Assembly: GCA_019638115.1 (NCBI GenBank)
Contig: JAHBUK010000002.1
Coordinates: 193,867 to 257,866 of the forward strand
Direction of reading: 5' to 3'
Origin: Flavobacteriales bacterium
GTDB taxonomy: Bacteria > Bacteroidota > Bacteroidia > Flavobacteriales_F > PHOS-HE28
DNA: 64,000 nucleotides
Shown here: positions 43,331-53,940 of the stretch, in pieces
Layout: the number at the start of each line of letters is the position of its first letter
Numbering within the stretch: the stretch's first letter is position 1
Made by a program: the position numbers and the translations under genes
Notes under the pieces: generated by a model
Databases searched by the model: none
What the model was told of the DNA's origin: nothing
What the model saw: the letters and a program-made list of their open reading frames with translations, nothing else

Positions 43331-44671
43331 TCACTCCACGCTCTCCTGCTCGTGGAACGCGATGCCCAGCGTCTCCAACTCATTGAGCACTGGATCATAG
43401 ATCGCAGGCTTCAGCGGCAGTAGCACACCGCGGTCCGCCACCTCCCCGTTCAGCACCAGTTTGCTGGCCATGGCGATGGGCAGGCCCACAGTGCGGGCCA
43501 TCGCTGTATGGGTCTGGTCGTGCCCGATCACGCCCAACGAGGCCTTGATCACGTGGCGACGCCCGCCAAGCATGTATTGGAAGCGGTGCCACATCACCAC
43601 CAGGTCCTTGTCATCGGCTTCCAGCTTCCATTTGCGCTCCAACAGGCTCTGCAAGGTGGCGGCAGGCGACAGTCCCGATACCCCGATGGCCTCATTCCCG
43701 AACAGGCCGAGCCAGTCCAACTTCTGCATCACCTCGCCCGCCAGGTCGATACCGAGGTATTCCGCCAAGGCTCCGCGCAGGTCCTTTCCGGTGGACCCGG
43801 GTAGAAAGGCGTTCAGGTAGTCGCTCCAAGTGGCATCGGCACGCAGTTCCATCGGGAAGCCATCGTCCGTGCAGCCCAACTGCACGAAGGCATCCCATGC
43901 CGCGCAGTAGCCTGCCTTGCGCAGCGTACCGCGCACCAACGTGGGGATGTCCACCATGCCATAGGCTTCGCGGTACTTCAGGGAGTCGCGGTTGGCGTAA
44001 CCATCGTATTCGCCGAGCCCTTCCACCGCAATGCGCACGGTCTGTTGGAAGAGCTTGTGGTAGGGGATGTACTTGGTGATCCCCTCGCGGATGTACTTCG
44101 CCGATCCACCCTGTCCTGCAAGGATCACGTTGCGCGGGTTCCAGCTGAACTTGTAGCCCCAGGGGTTGGTGTCGCTTTCCGGTGCCACCAGTCCACCGCA
44201 GTAGCTCTCGAAAGCTTCCATCACACCGCCTTTCGCACGGATGGCGTCGAGGATGCGCATGGCGCTCATGTGGTCGATGCCGGGATCGAGCCCCATCTCG
44301 TTCAGTACGATCAGGCCGGCATCCTTGAATTCGCGGTCCATGGCCCACAAGGCATCGGGCACGTAGCTGGGGGTGATCACGTGCTTGCGCAGGCGAAGGC
44401 AGTCTTTCAGCACATCCATGTGCATGAAGGCCGGAAGCATGCTGATCACCAGGTCGTGGCTTTCGATCAAGGCAGCGCGTTCAGCGGCCTGTGTGGCATC
44501 CAACGCAACCCCCAGCGCTGCATTTCCGCCGTTGTGCACCATGCGCCGGGCCTGGGCTTCATCGCGGTCGGCCACGGTCACTTGCCAATCCTGCTCGCTG
44601 GCGTGCTCAATAAGGTAGGAGATGAGGGAGGAAGCCGAACGGCCGGCACCGAGGATGAGGATCTTGCGCAT
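43331..44671 (-). CDS. Saccharopine dehydrogenase-family oxidoreductase
   Basis: A 446-aa NAD(P)-dependent enzyme. The Rossmann dinucleotide site is ILILGAGRSASSLISYLIEH at residue 4, followed by VTVADRDEAQARRM; the catalytic domain contains NEMGLDPGIDHMSAMRIL near 140 and GYKFSWNPRNVILAGQGGSA near 190. The layout matches the glutamate-forming saccharopine dehydrogenase (LYS9/C-terminal LKR-SDH half), which acts in lysine catabolism via saccharopine. No lysine-ketoglutarate reductase gene is adjacent, so the substrate is inferred from family only; carboxynorspermidine-type enzymes are the main alternative. Confidence 0.85.
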   Translation of the reverse strand: MRKILILGAGRSASSLISYLIEHASEQDWQVTVADRDEAQARRMVHNGGNAALGVALDATQAAERAALIESHDLVISMLPAFMHMDVLKDCLRLRKHVITPSYVPDALWAMDREFKDAGLIVLNEMGLDPGIDHMSAMRILDAIRAKGGVMEAFESYCGGLVAPESDTNPWGYKFSWNPRNVILAGQGGSAKYIREGITKYIPYHKLFQQTVRIAVEGLGEYDGYANRDSLKYREAYGMVDIPTLVRGTLRKAGYCAAWDAFVQLGCTDDGFPMELRADATWSDYLNAFLPGSTGKDLRGALAEYLGIDLAGEVMQKLDWLGLFGNEAIGVSGLSPAATLQSLLERKWKLEADDKDLVVMWHRFQYMLGGRRHVIKASLGVIGHDQTHTAMARTVGLPIAMASKLVLNGEVADRGVLLPLKPAIYDPVLNELETLGIAFHEQESVE

Positions 44672-44789
44672 GCGAAGGGAAGGGGATGGGCCCCACTGGG
44701 GCGCGAAGATGCGAAGCGTGCGTCAGAGCAAGCCGTGGAGAGCCGAAGACCTTGAATGGACAGGGCCTTGCGCTCCTTTGGCACAGCCC

Positions 44790-44819
44790 TTGCCTGCCCC
44801 GGCCCAACAGCTAACTTCG
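44790..44819 (+). promoter_or_regulatory. Promoter of the DUF4476 gene set
   Basis: TTG (44790-44792) and TAACTTCG (44812-44819) are separated by exactly 19 nt; TAnnTTCG is a common variant of the -7 box. It lies 18 nt before ATG 44838 and could drive the whole 44.8-49.4 kb set. Confidence 0.75.
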
Positions 44820-44837
44820 CAAACCCAAATTTCAGCC

Positions 44838-45917
44838 ATGAAAGCCTTCTCCACCCTCGTTCTTGCTTCGGCCCTGCTGTTCCCGGCATGGGCATCCGCT
44901 CAAACCGCAGATCTGGTGTTCTTCACCGATGATGGCGCCAAATTCACCCTGGTGGTGGATGGCGAAGTGAAGAACGACGCTCCTGCCACCCGTGTTGTGG
45001 CAACGGGCATCCGCAACGAGACGCCCATGGTCATCATCCGTTTCGAGGATGGTGGTATTCCACAATTGCGCAAGTCGGGCTACTTCCCCTTGGGCATGGA
45101 ATATACCGTGATGGTGACCACCAACAAGAAAGGCGAACGTGTACTTCGTCCCACCGGCGAAGCTGCCTTGGGCACCGCCGCCAAAGCGGAACCCGCCAAA
45201 CCCAAGCCCACCGAGTTCGTGGAGGATGTACCTGTGGTGGTGGTGCCTGCGACCACTACGGTGATCACGCCCGCCAGTACCACGGGTGTTACTCAGACCA
45301 CCACGGTTGGTGGTGTTGATCAAGTGACCACCGTCGTTGTTGTGGAAGAAGAAGGATTCGCCAGCCCCAATGGTGGTGAGAACGTGAACATCAGCATGGG
45401 AGTGAACGGTGTGGGCTTCAACATGAACGTGAAAGTGGACGATGGTGGCATGAACATGAACACGGGCACCACCGGTACCACCAGCACCTCACGCACCACC
45501 ACGCGCACCACCACTACCACCACCACAACGGCAACGCCTGTTCCCGTGCCCACCACGCCTGCACCTACTCCTGTGAAGGAGCCCGAAGTGTACCGTATGC
45601 CCGGATACAGTGGCCCCATCGGCTGCGGCATGCCCATGAGCAGCACCGAATTCAACGATGCCAAGAAGAGCGTGGAGAGCAAGAGCTTCGAGGACACCCG
45701 CATGACCATGGCCAAGCAGATCGCCCGTGATCGTTGCTTCAGTGCGGACCAAGTGAAGAACATGCTCGGTGCCTTCAGCTTCGAGGACACCCGTCTGGAG
45801 TTCGCCAAGTTCGCCTACGACCGCACGCACGACATTGGCAACTACTACAAGGTGAACGATGCCTTCACCTTCGAGAGCTCGATCGAAGAGCTCACCAAGT
45901 ACATCGGTTCACGCTGA
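44838..45917 (+). CDS. Exported DUF4476 protein
   Basis: A 359-aa protein. Signal peptide MKAFSTLVLASALLFPAWASAQ; residues 22-110 form a beta-rich domain (FFTDDGAKFTLVVDGEV). Residues 115-250 are a low-complexity Thr/Val-rich spacer that includes a run of threonines and a TP-rich linker. Residues 262-359 are the helical DUF4476 domain (SSTEFNDAKKSVESKSFED, then RDRCFSADQVKNMLGAFSFED), a Bacteroidota-restricted family of unknown function. The protein probably sits in the periplasm or at the cell surface with a flexible tether between its two domains. It starts the gene set leading to the CsgG-like and LPP20 lipoproteins. Confidence 0.85.
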   Translation: MKAFSTLVLASALLFPAWASAQTADLVFFTDDGAKFTLVVDGEVKNDAPATRVVATGIRNETPMVIIRFEDGGIPQLRKSGYFPLGMEYTVMVTTNKKGERVLRPTGEAALGTAAKAEPAKPKPTEFVEDVPVVVVPATTTVITPASTTGVTQTTTVGGVDQVTTVVVVEEEGFASPNGGENVNISMGVNGVGFNMNVKVDDGGMNMNTGTTGTTSTSRTTTRTTTTTTTTATPVPVPTTPAPTPVKEPEVYRMPGYSGPIGCGMPMSSTEFNDAKKSVESKSFEDTRMTMAKQIARDRCFSADQVKNMLGAFSFEDTRLEFAKFAYDRTHDIGNYYKVNDAFTFESSIEELTKYIGSR

Positions 45918-45961
45918 TCGTACGGATCTAAAGCTCACTCTCCCTACATCCACAGACCGTC

Positions 45962-47341
45962 ATGCCTACCCTCGGATCCCGCATAGCCTTGTTGGCCTTC
46001 GCCACGCTGCTGCAGGCATGCACCGGTTCCAAGCCGCTTTCCAAGAAGGCTACGAAGCTGGATGCCGTAGGGATGTATGCGGAGGCGGCGGAGATGTACC
46101 TGCAGTCCGCCTTGCGGAACAATGGGAACATAGATGCCAAGATCGGTCTGAAGAAGACCGGGCAGATGGTGCTGGACGATAAGCTTGGTGGCTTCTTCCG
46201 TGCAGTGGCCATGGGTGGTGACAAGAGTCTTGCGGTATCTTCTTACCAGGAAGCCATCGCCTACCAGGAGCGCGTAAGACGTGTGGGTGTTCAGTTGGAA
46301 GTGCCCGATCACTACGCCAAGGATTACGACCGGGTGAAAGGAGAACTCCTGGTGGAATTGTATGAGGAGGGCCAGGATCTCCTTGATCGCGATGATCACC
46401 GTGCCGCCGAGCAGGTGTTCGCCAAGATCGTGAAGCTGGAACCCGGCTACCGCGATGCCAGCAGCTTGCAGGCCGTGGCATACCTGGAGCCCTTGTACCG
46501 CAACGGGAAAGCGGACCTCGAAGCTGGCCGGTACCGGAAAGCATACACCGAGTTCGATCAGATCCTTCGCAAGGACCCCAGCTACAGGGATGCCAGTGCG
46601 TTGCGCCAGCAGGCCATCACCAAAGGGCAGTTCTCCATTGCGGTGTTGCCTTTCACCAGCACCAGTAGGGCCAGTGGTATGGTCACCAAAGTGCAGGCTT
46701 ATTCCATGACCGCGCTCACACAAACGAAAGACCCTTTCCTGCGCATCGTGGACCGCGAGAACATGGATCGGATCCTGGAAGAGCAGCGGCTGAGCCTGAG
46801 CGGGGTGGTGGATGAGCAGACCGCGGTGCGCGTGGGTAACTTGATGGGAGCACATGCCGTGCTGATGGGCAACCTCATCGAGTATCGCGAGGAGCCCGGC
46901 CAGTTGCGCCGCAGCACCAAGGACGGTTATGAGAGCTACCGCGTTCAACTGGTGAACAAGGAGACCGGTGAGAAGTACTTCGAGACACGCTACAAAGCGG
47001 TCCGATACAACGAGTTCTACCAGGAGAACAAGGTGTACATGTCCTTCTCTTACCGCTTGGTCTCTTTGGAGACCGGAGAAGTGCTGGTGAGCAAGGTGGT
47101 GGACCGGGAAGTGGCCGACCATATGTATTACGCTGCCTACGAGGGCAACCGCGATGCCCTGTTCCCTGCACGCAACGGGGTGGTGGACCTCGCTGGCAAC
47201 GCACGCCGCGATCTGGTGTCGTTGCTCAATGCACCCCGCCAGATGAAGTCCGTTGCGGATCTCAGCAACCAGTTGGTGCAAACGGCAAGTTCCACCATGG
47301 CATCCTCCATCCAGGCAGAACTCAATTCGCGCTTGCCATGA
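45962..47341 (+). CDS. TPR lipoprotein with CsgG-like domain
   Basis: A 459-aa lipoprotein: the lipobox is LLQAC with Cys at residue 20. Residues 30-210 contain TPR-like helix pairs (AVGMYAEAAEMYLQSALR, then LEAGRYRKAYTEFDQIL). Residues 215-400 match the CsgG/FlgO-type fold (FSIAVLPFTSTSRASGMVT, then RENMDRILEEQRLSLSGVV, then GNLMGAHAVLMGNLIEY). CsgG forms the outer-membrane curli channel; relatives FlgO/FlgT are structural. No curli subunit genes (csgA/B) are seen. The stop overlaps the next start by 4 nt (ATGA), so translation is coupled to the LPP20-like gene. Confidence 0.87.
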   Translation: MPTLGSRIALLAFATLLQACTGSKPLSKKATKLDAVGMYAEAAEMYLQSALRNNGNIDAKIGLKKTGQMVLDDKLGGFFRAVAMGGDKSLAVSSYQEAIAYQERVRRVGVQLEVPDHYAKDYDRVKGELLVELYEEGQDLLDRDDHRAAEQVFAKIVKLEPGYRDASSLQAVAYLEPLYRNGKADLEAGRYRKAYTEFDQILRKDPSYRDASALRQQAITKGQFSIAVLPFTSTSRASGMVTKVQAYSMTALTQTKDPFLRIVDRENMDRILEEQRLSLSGVVDEQTAVRVGNLMGAHAVLMGNLIEYREEPGQLRRSTKDGYESYRVQLVNKETGEKYFETRYKAVRYNEFYQENKVYMSFSYRLVSLETGEVLVSKVVDREVADHMYYAAYEGNRDALFPARNGVVDLAGNARRDLVSLLNAPRQMKSVADLSNQLVQTASSTMASSIQAELNSRLP

Positions 47342-48723
47342 TCCGTCCGCTGGCCATAGCGCTACTCTTGCTGGTAGCGGGTTGCAAAGGCAACAAAGCG
47401 GTGGTGGATGCCAATACACCTTCCGGGCAAGACCTCCGTCCTGAGTGGGTGCGCTCCCGGCCGAGCAGTTCCATGTACTACGTTGGTATCGGTCTGGCCA
47501 ACAAGGCCAGGCCGGAATTCCAGGAAACGGCGAAGAAGAACGCCCTGAATGACCTGGCCAGTGAGATCAGCGTGGTGGTGGAAGGCAACAGCCTGCTCTA
47601 CACCCTCGATCAACGCTCGCGCTTCAACGAGTCCTTCACCAGCACCATCAACACTCGCACCAGTGAACAATTGGAGGGCTTCGAGCTGATGGGGACCTGG
47701 GAGAACGGCACGGAGTATTGGACCTACTACCGCTTGTCCAAATCCGAGCATGCCCGCATCAAAGCGGAGCGCAAGGCCAGGGCCATGGGCAATGCGAAAG
47801 ACCTGCTCATGCGTTCCCGCGAAAGCTTGGCGAACGGAGACCTGCGCGGTGCTTTCGATCAGGACATGCGCGGCCTACTGGCCATACGCGACTATTGGGG
47901 AGAGAACGACCTCGTGGAACTCGACGGTCGTCAGGTTCCTTTGGCCAACGAACTCTTCAGTGATCTGCAGCGCCTCACGAGCGGTATCCGCTTCAGCATC
48001 CTGCCCGAGCGTTGCGAACTGACCTATGCGGACAGGTACCGTCGCGAACTGCTCATCAGTGCCAAGCACGGCACCAATGGGAACCTGCGGGATCTTGCCC
48101 AGTTGCCCGTGGTCATCACCTGGCCGGGAAACAGTGGGCGGGTGACCGAGATGAAGAGCACCGATGGGGCAGGGCATGTACGCACCACGGTGCAGCAGGT
48201 GGATGCGAATGGAAGCCCACGGGAGCTGGTCGTGCGTTTGGACATGGATGCGCTGATCGCCAAGGAGCACGATGCCACCTTCGTCCGAGCCTTGACCTCA
48301 AGCCTTACCGTTCCTGAGAAACGGGCTACGATCGACATCACCATGCCGCGCGTGTTCATGCGAGCACAGGAGACCAACCTCGGGCAGCCCGTCGGCGACG
48401 CCGGTGTATCCATGGTGATCCGGGAAGAGCTCACCAAGAGGGGATTCCGCTTCGTGGAGCGCGAGGCCGATGGCGACATGCTGCTCACCCTTACCGGTAC
48501 CACCCGCCAAGGCGGTGAATCCGGCGGTTTCTTCACCACCTTCCTCGACCTGAACTTCAGCTTCCGCGATCGTCGCAGTGGCGACGTGATCCACGAGGGG
48601 GGAAGCCAGGGTGTGAAAGGCATCCAACTGGACCACCAACGTGCTGGGATCGATGCCTACAAAAGGGCCGCCCAGGATGTGCGACGCGATCTTGTGCCCG
48701 CCATGATGAAAGCCATTATGTAG
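47338..48723 (+). CDS. LPP20-family lipoprotein, long form
   Basis: A 461-aa lipoprotein with lipobox LLVAGC (Cys at residue 16). Residues 35-150 read as an LPP20 domain (RPEWVRSRPSSSMYYVGIGL, then KKNALNDLASEISVVVEGNS). The middle (200-290) is beta-rich, and the last 120 residues (VSMVIREELTKRGFRFVERE, then LTLTGTTRQGGESGG) resemble the CsgG/LptE-like tail found in related surface lipoproteins. LPP20 is a Helicobacter surface antigen, and the FlgP protein of flagellar outer rings is in the same family. Start overlaps the CsgG-like gene. Confidence 0.82.
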   Translation: MIRPLAIALLLLVAGCKGNKAVVDANTPSGQDLRPEWVRSRPSSSMYYVGIGLANKARPEFQETAKKNALNDLASEISVVVEGNSLLYTLDQRSRFNESFTSTINTRTSEQLEGFELMGTWENGTEYWTYYRLSKSEHARIKAERKARAMGNAKDLLMRSRESLANGDLRGAFDQDMRGLLAIRDYWGENDLVELDGRQVPLANELFSDLQRLTSGIRFSILPERCELTYADRYRRELLISAKHGTNGNLRDLAQLPVVITWPGNSGRVTEMKSTDGAGHVRTTVQQVDANGSPRELVVRLDMDALIAKEHDATFVRALTSSLTVPEKRATIDITMPRVFMRAQETNLGQPVGDAGVSMVIREELTKRGFRFVEREADGDMLLTLTGTTRQGGESGGFFTTFLDLNFSFRDRRSGDVIHEGGSQGVKGIQLDHQRAGIDAYKRAAQDVRRDLVPAMMKAIM

Positions 48724-48800
48724 CATTGGCGAGCATTTGCGAAGTTTGGCACGCAATTGGAAACACCTTCAACAGAGACACCATCAAAGTCCGATCGACC

Positions 48801-49400
48801 ATGAAAACCATGACCACCAACCGTACCATGACGGTCCTCCTTACGGCGCTGATGCTGTCCGGGGCCATGACCGCCTGCAAGAGCAAGAAGAATGTTGCTG
48901 AAGTGCCGAAGAACCCCGACGGAGAGGTCGATGTGATCATTCCCTGCTCCGGCCCCGAGTTCTTCACCAACGACAAGGTGTTCCGCGCTAACAGCTTGGG
49001 TGAGAGCATGGACCAGGCCACTGCCAAGAAGAAGGCCATGAGCAACGCCCGCGCCGACCTGGCCGCCGCCATCAACACGCAGGTGAAGGCCGTGATCGAC
49101 AACTACGTGAACAGCCGTGAGATGAACAACCGGGAGGAGGTTGGTGAGCGTTACGAGAGCCTTGCCCGCGAAGTGGTCGACCAACGTCTGAGCGGCACCC
49201 GCACCATCTGCGAGCAGGTGAAGCGCGTTACCAGCAGCGGCAACTACAAGGCCTATGTGGCCATCGAGCTCAGCGCACAGGACCTGCTCAGCGCCTACAA
49301 CCAGCGCCTCAGCAGTGACGAGCGCCTGCGCATCGACTACGACTACGAGAAGTTCAAGGAGACCTTCGACAAGGAGATGGAGAAAATGGGCAACCGTTGA
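48801..49400 (+). CDS. LPP20-like lipoprotein, short form
   Basis: A 199-aa lipoprotein from ATG 48801; two nearby downstream ATGs are also possible. The hydrophobic leader VLLTALMLSGAMTAC carries the lipobox with Cys at residue 26. The mature part (CSGPEFFTNDKVFRANSLGE, then KKKAMSNARADLAAAINTQV) resembles the LPP20 fold: DQAT..K..A...AR..LA..I is the characteristic helix. It follows the long LPP20-like gene after 77 nt and is closed by a strong terminator, so it is the last member of the set. Function unknown. Confidence 0.82.
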   Translation: MKTMTTNRTMTVLLTALMLSGAMTACKSKKNVAEVPKNPDGEVDVIIPCSGPEFFTNDKVFRANSLGESMDQATAKKKAMSNARADLAAAINTQVKAVIDNYVNSREMNNREEVGERYESLAREVVDQRLSGTRTICEQVKRVTSSGNYKAYVAIELSAQDLLSAYNQRLSSDERLRIDYDYEKFKETFDKEMEKMGNR

Positions 49401-49427
49401 CCCCTCAGCCCCAAGGAACACGGAAGG

Positions 49428-49461
49428 ACCCCGGCCACACAGGTCGGGGTTCTTCTTTTTT
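49428..49461 (+). terminator. Terminator closing the CsgG/LPP20 set
   Basis: ACCCCGGCC (49428-49436) pairs with GGTCGGGGT (49442-49450) with one wobble, followed by a T-rich tract to 49461. Confidence 0.88.
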
Positions 49462-49497
49462 ACCCACTAAGCGGGGCACGATACGGACATTTGCACC

Positions 49498-49899
49498 ATG
49501 GACGGACGTAATGTGGCCTGGGCTTCCGTATTCGGAGCAACGGCCGTGCTTTTTGGAGCCTTTGGGGCCCACGCTCTAAAGGCCGCGATAACGCCGGAAG
49601 CACTCTCACAATGGCACACGGCGGTGGAATACCAGTTCTACCATGCTCTTGGATTGCTGCTGATCGGTGCCCTACCCAATGTGGCTTCGCAACGCCAACG
49701 AAGGATGGTCGGCACCCTGTTCATCATCGGTGTTCTGCTCTTTAGTGGTTCACTTTATGTTTTGAGCACCAGGGAGTTGAGTAGTCTGACGGGAGCGGCA
49801 GCCTGGTTGGGGCCGATCACCCCCTTGGGCGGGCTGGCATTTGTTTCCGGGTGGGTGATGTTGTTGATAACGGCTTTGCGCAGGCCTGTCGATCGTTAA
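49498..49899 (+). CDS. DUF423 membrane protein
   Basis: A 133-aa inner-membrane protein with four hydrophobic helices. The N-terminal signature FGATAVLFGAFGAHALKA and the segment WHTAVEYQFYHALGLLL are diagnostic of DUF423 (YgdD-like), and PLGGLAFVSGWVML near 115 completes the family pattern. Biochemical role is unknown. It precedes pckA by 46 nt, but pckA has its own -7 box in that gap. Confidence 0.92.
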   Translation: MDGRNVAWASVFGATAVLFGAFGAHALKAAITPEALSQWHTAVEYQFYHALGLLLIGALPNVASQRQRRMVGTLFIIGVLLFSGSLYVLSTRELSSLTGAAAWLGPITPLGGLAFVSGWVMLLITALRRPVDR

Positions 49900-49920
49900 T
49901 TCCTTGTGACACGAACGGCC

Positions 49921-49928
49921 TAATTTTG
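49921..49928 (+). promoter_or_regulatory. -7 element of pckA
   Basis: TAATTTTG matches TAnnTTTG exactly and lies 17 nt upstream of ATG 49946. The -33 position carries ATT rather than TTG. Confidence 0.6.
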
Positions 49929-49945
49929 CGGCCCATCCCAAAAAC

Positions 49946-51565
<1,620 letters not shown>

Positions 51566-51585
51566 TCCATCCAACGTTCAAGGAG

Positions 51586-51618
51586 AACCCTGTCCCGCAA
51601 GTGCGGGGCAGGGTTTTC
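51586..51618 (+). terminator. Terminator of pckA
   Basis: AACCCTGTCCCGC (51586-51598) pairs with GCGGGGCAGGGTT (51603-51615) with one wobble and a 4-nt loop, followed by TTTTCTG. Confidence 0.9.
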
Positions 51619-51665
51619 TGTTACCAAAGAGCGCATCGCTCATGATCGCACATCCTAACAGAACA

Positions 51666-52775
51666 ATGCCCTGGGTGAGAACTGCACTGCTTCTACCGGT
51701 GCTGTTCCTGCTGTCCTGTGGAGTGGATCGACCGCCACTGCAAGAAGGTGCATGGACCGACCTGCCCAACGAACATGCCCGGCATTTCCAGATCGCAGAG
51801 CGGGGAGGCGTGTTGCGCGTGATCGTGCTGGGGACCGGTGGCGTATCCGACACGCTCTCGGTCCTCTACATCGGACCATCCGAACGAACAGCGTCGGACA
51901 ATGAAGCGAACGGATCTCGGCCGGCGTTCCAACGCGTTGCCGTGGTGAGCACCACGCACCTGCCTTTCATCGACGCTTTGGAGCGCTCCTCCACCGTGGT
52001 GGGGGCTGCGCATTTGGCCCAGGTCATTGATGGACCCATGCTGGAGCGTTTACCTGCCGATCTCGTGGACATCGGCACGGCATCCGGGATCGACCGCGAG
52101 CGGCTGGTGCAACTCGCACCGGAGGCCTTGTTCAACTATCCCTTCGGCCAGCGGTCGGATGCCGCCATCACCATTCCGGGAATGGTGCATGTGCCGGTGA
52201 CCGAGTATTTGGAGGAGCATCCCTTGGGGCGTGCGGAGTGGTTGCGCTTCTTCGGTGCCGTACTGGGCAGAAAAGCCGCGGGCGACAGTTTGTACGCGGC
52301 CATTCGCGATCGCTACCATGCGGCATCGGCCATGGTTGACGGTGCTGAAAGGCCCTTGGTCTTCTTCGGGAGCGCCTGGCAGGGCAATTGGTTCGTGCCG
52401 CCTGGCAACAGCTACATGGCAACGCTCATCTCGGATGCCGGTGGGCGCTACATCCATGCATCGCGAACGGCTTCGGAGAACTTGCCGATGGACCTGGAGT
52501 CCGTGCTCGACCAAGCCTCCCAAGCCGCGCATTTCGGCGCTGTGCTGGCGATTCCGCATGAAGCGCACGCCATGGACCTTGCCCATGGAGATGCCCGCAT
52601 CGCCGCATTACCTGCGTTGCGCAGCGGTGGTTTCGTGGGCAACAGCCACAGCAGCGATCTCTTCGGCCGTGCCGTTATGGAGCCGGATGTGATCCTGCAG
52701 GACCTGCGCTGCATCTTCCACACCTCCGCGTGTGCGGGGCATGTGCCGGTCTATTTCCGGCCGGTCGCTCAGTAG
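51666..52775 (+). CDS. ABC-type metal-chelate (siderophore/cobalamin) binding lipoprotein
   Basis: A 369-aa lipoprotein from ATG 51666: MPWVRTALLLPVLFLLSCG carries the lipobox. Upstream in-frame codons cross the pckA terminator and are not protein-like. After a short beta domain (HARHFQIAERGGVLRVIVLG) the BtuF/FhuD-type fold begins at VVSTTHLPFIDALE near residue 95 and runs through VGAAHLAQVIDGPMLERLPA and LVFFGSAWQGNW to the C-terminus. Such proteins deliver Fe(III)-chelates or cobalamin to an inner-membrane permease. No matching permease or ATPase gene adjoins it, so it must partner with genes elsewhere. Confidence 0.85.
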   Translation: MPWVRTALLLPVLFLLSCGVDRPPLQEGAWTDLPNEHARHFQIAERGGVLRVIVLGTGGVSDTLSVLYIGPSERTASDNEANGSRPAFQRVAVVSTTHLPFIDALERSSTVVGAAHLAQVIDGPMLERLPADLVDIGTASGIDRERLVQLAPEALFNYPFGQRSDAAITIPGMVHVPVTEYLEEHPLGRAEWLRFFGAVLGRKAAGDSLYAAIRDRYHAASAMVDGAERPLVFFGSAWQGNWFVPPGNSYMATLISDAGGRYIHASRTASENLPMDLESVLDQASQAAHFGAVLAIPHEAHAMDLAHGDARIAALPALRSGGFVGNSHSSDLFGRAVMEPDVILQDLRCIFHTSACAGHVPVYFRPVAQ

Positions 52776-53230
52776 GCGATGCCGAAGCGCTTGTAGATGA
52801 AGCCCATCAACCAGGCCGGGCCGATCATCAGGAATTGCAGGTCCTCGAAGAAGCTCGGCTTCTTGCCTTCGATCTTGTGCCCGATGAACTGGCCGATCCA
52901 GGCGAGTACGAAAAGGACCACGCACACCATCCAGAGCGAAAGGTCCGTGCCCAGGTCGATCCAACGCGCCAGGGCAAGGCAGCCGATGCTGAAGAGCATC
53001 ATGCCAAGCATGATGGACAGCGAAAGACGGGCATAGAACACGCCCACGAGCGCTACCACCACCTTGGCCACAATACCTACGCTCGCACCGGGAACGGGAA
53101 TGCTCCACAGAAGACCCACCACACAGAAGTAGATGGTGGGCACGCAGATCCAATGGATCAGTTTGTTGGTGGCGTTGAGATGGCTTTCACCATAGGCGTC
53201 CAACCACTGTTGCATACTACGCGCTGCCAT
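52769..53230 (-). CDS. DUF962 (Mpo1-like) membrane protein
   Basis: A 153-aa membrane protein with four hydrophobic helices. HLNATNKLIHWICVPTIYF near residue 17 and the C-terminal signature IGHKIEGKKPSFFEDLQFL near 115, with conserved histidines, identify DUF962. The yeast member Mpo1 is an Fe-dependent dioxygenase that alpha-oxidises 2-hydroxy fatty acids; whether the bacterial protein does so is inference. It overlaps the DinB-family gene by 14 nt and is thus co-translated with it. Confidence 0.88.
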   Translation of the reverse strand: MAARSMQQWLDAYGESHLNATNKLIHWICVPTIYFCVVGLLWSIPVPGASVGIVAKVVVALVGVFYARLSLSIMLGMMLFSIGCLALARWIDLGTDLSLWMVCVVLFVLAWIGQFIGHKIEGKKPSFFEDLQFLMIGPAWLMGFIYKRFGIAY

Positions 53231-53750
53231 GGTCCAGGTATCGTTGTTGGAGGATGTTGGTGTGGTGCATGGCGTGCCCGGCGATCACCCAACCGAGTGC
53301 ACGCACACTGATGCTGTTGCCGTTGGCGATGCCGCTTCTCTGGAGCATCGCTGGCGAGAAGCTGTTGAAAAGCGCGATGGACGATGCTCGCACCAGGTCC
53401 AGTTCATGCACCAGTTCAGCGAAGGTCCGCCCGTCCGCATCACTGGCGGCAGCATAGGCATCCTCATCGAACCCGGGCAGCTCCGTGCCGTCCTTGCGTG
53501 CGAAGCAGAGTGCACGGTAGGCCATGATGCGTTCACAATCAATGATGTGCTGATATACTTCGCGAATGCTCCACTTGCCGGGGGCATAGCGGTGGGAGGC
53601 TTGCTGCTCGGATATGCGCGCAGTTACGGCAGCAAGTTGCTGTTCGGCCAGTTCCAGGCCATGGCCCGGATCGGTGGTCTTCACTTGTTCAACATAGCCC
53701 CGGTAGAATGCAGGAACCTCGATGAGGTCCGGGCGTTGCGTTTCGTTCAT
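53217..53750 (-). CDS. DinB/YfiT-family putative metal-dependent protein
   Basis: A 177-aa four-helix-bundle protein. The family pattern is visible: RYAPGKWSIREVYQHIIDCE near residue 50 (first metal His in the H-x3-D region), FSPAMLQRSG near 130, and GWVIAGHAMHHTNILQQRYL near 150 supplying the other His pair. DinB-fold enzymes include thiol transferases using bacillithiol or similar cofactors; the reaction here is unknown. ATG 53750 is preferred over ATG 53777 because a TACCTTTTG box lies in between. Confidence 0.85.
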   Translation of the reverse strand: MNETQRPDLIEVPAFYRGYVEQVKTTDPGHGLELAEQQLAAVTARISEQQASHRYAPGKWSIREVYQHIIDCERIMAYRALCFARKDGTELPGFDEDAYAAASDADGRTFAELVHELDLVRASSIALFNSFSPAMLQRSGIANGNSISVRALGWVIAGHAMHHTNILQQRYLDHGSA

Positions 53751-53940
53751 GTGCAAAAGGTAACACCGTTTCTCCATGGATGGACGGCCAAGGGACTGTT
53801 GGCCACCAACTGGTTGTGCCGCTGTTTTTCACCGGCCGATCCGTTGCTGAGCGGAACCCGATGGACCGCACGCTCGGTTCAGGCGTGCAGGCGAAGAGCA
53901 TGCCTGGTGGACGGAGCGCTTGGCGGATGGGCAATAGCTT

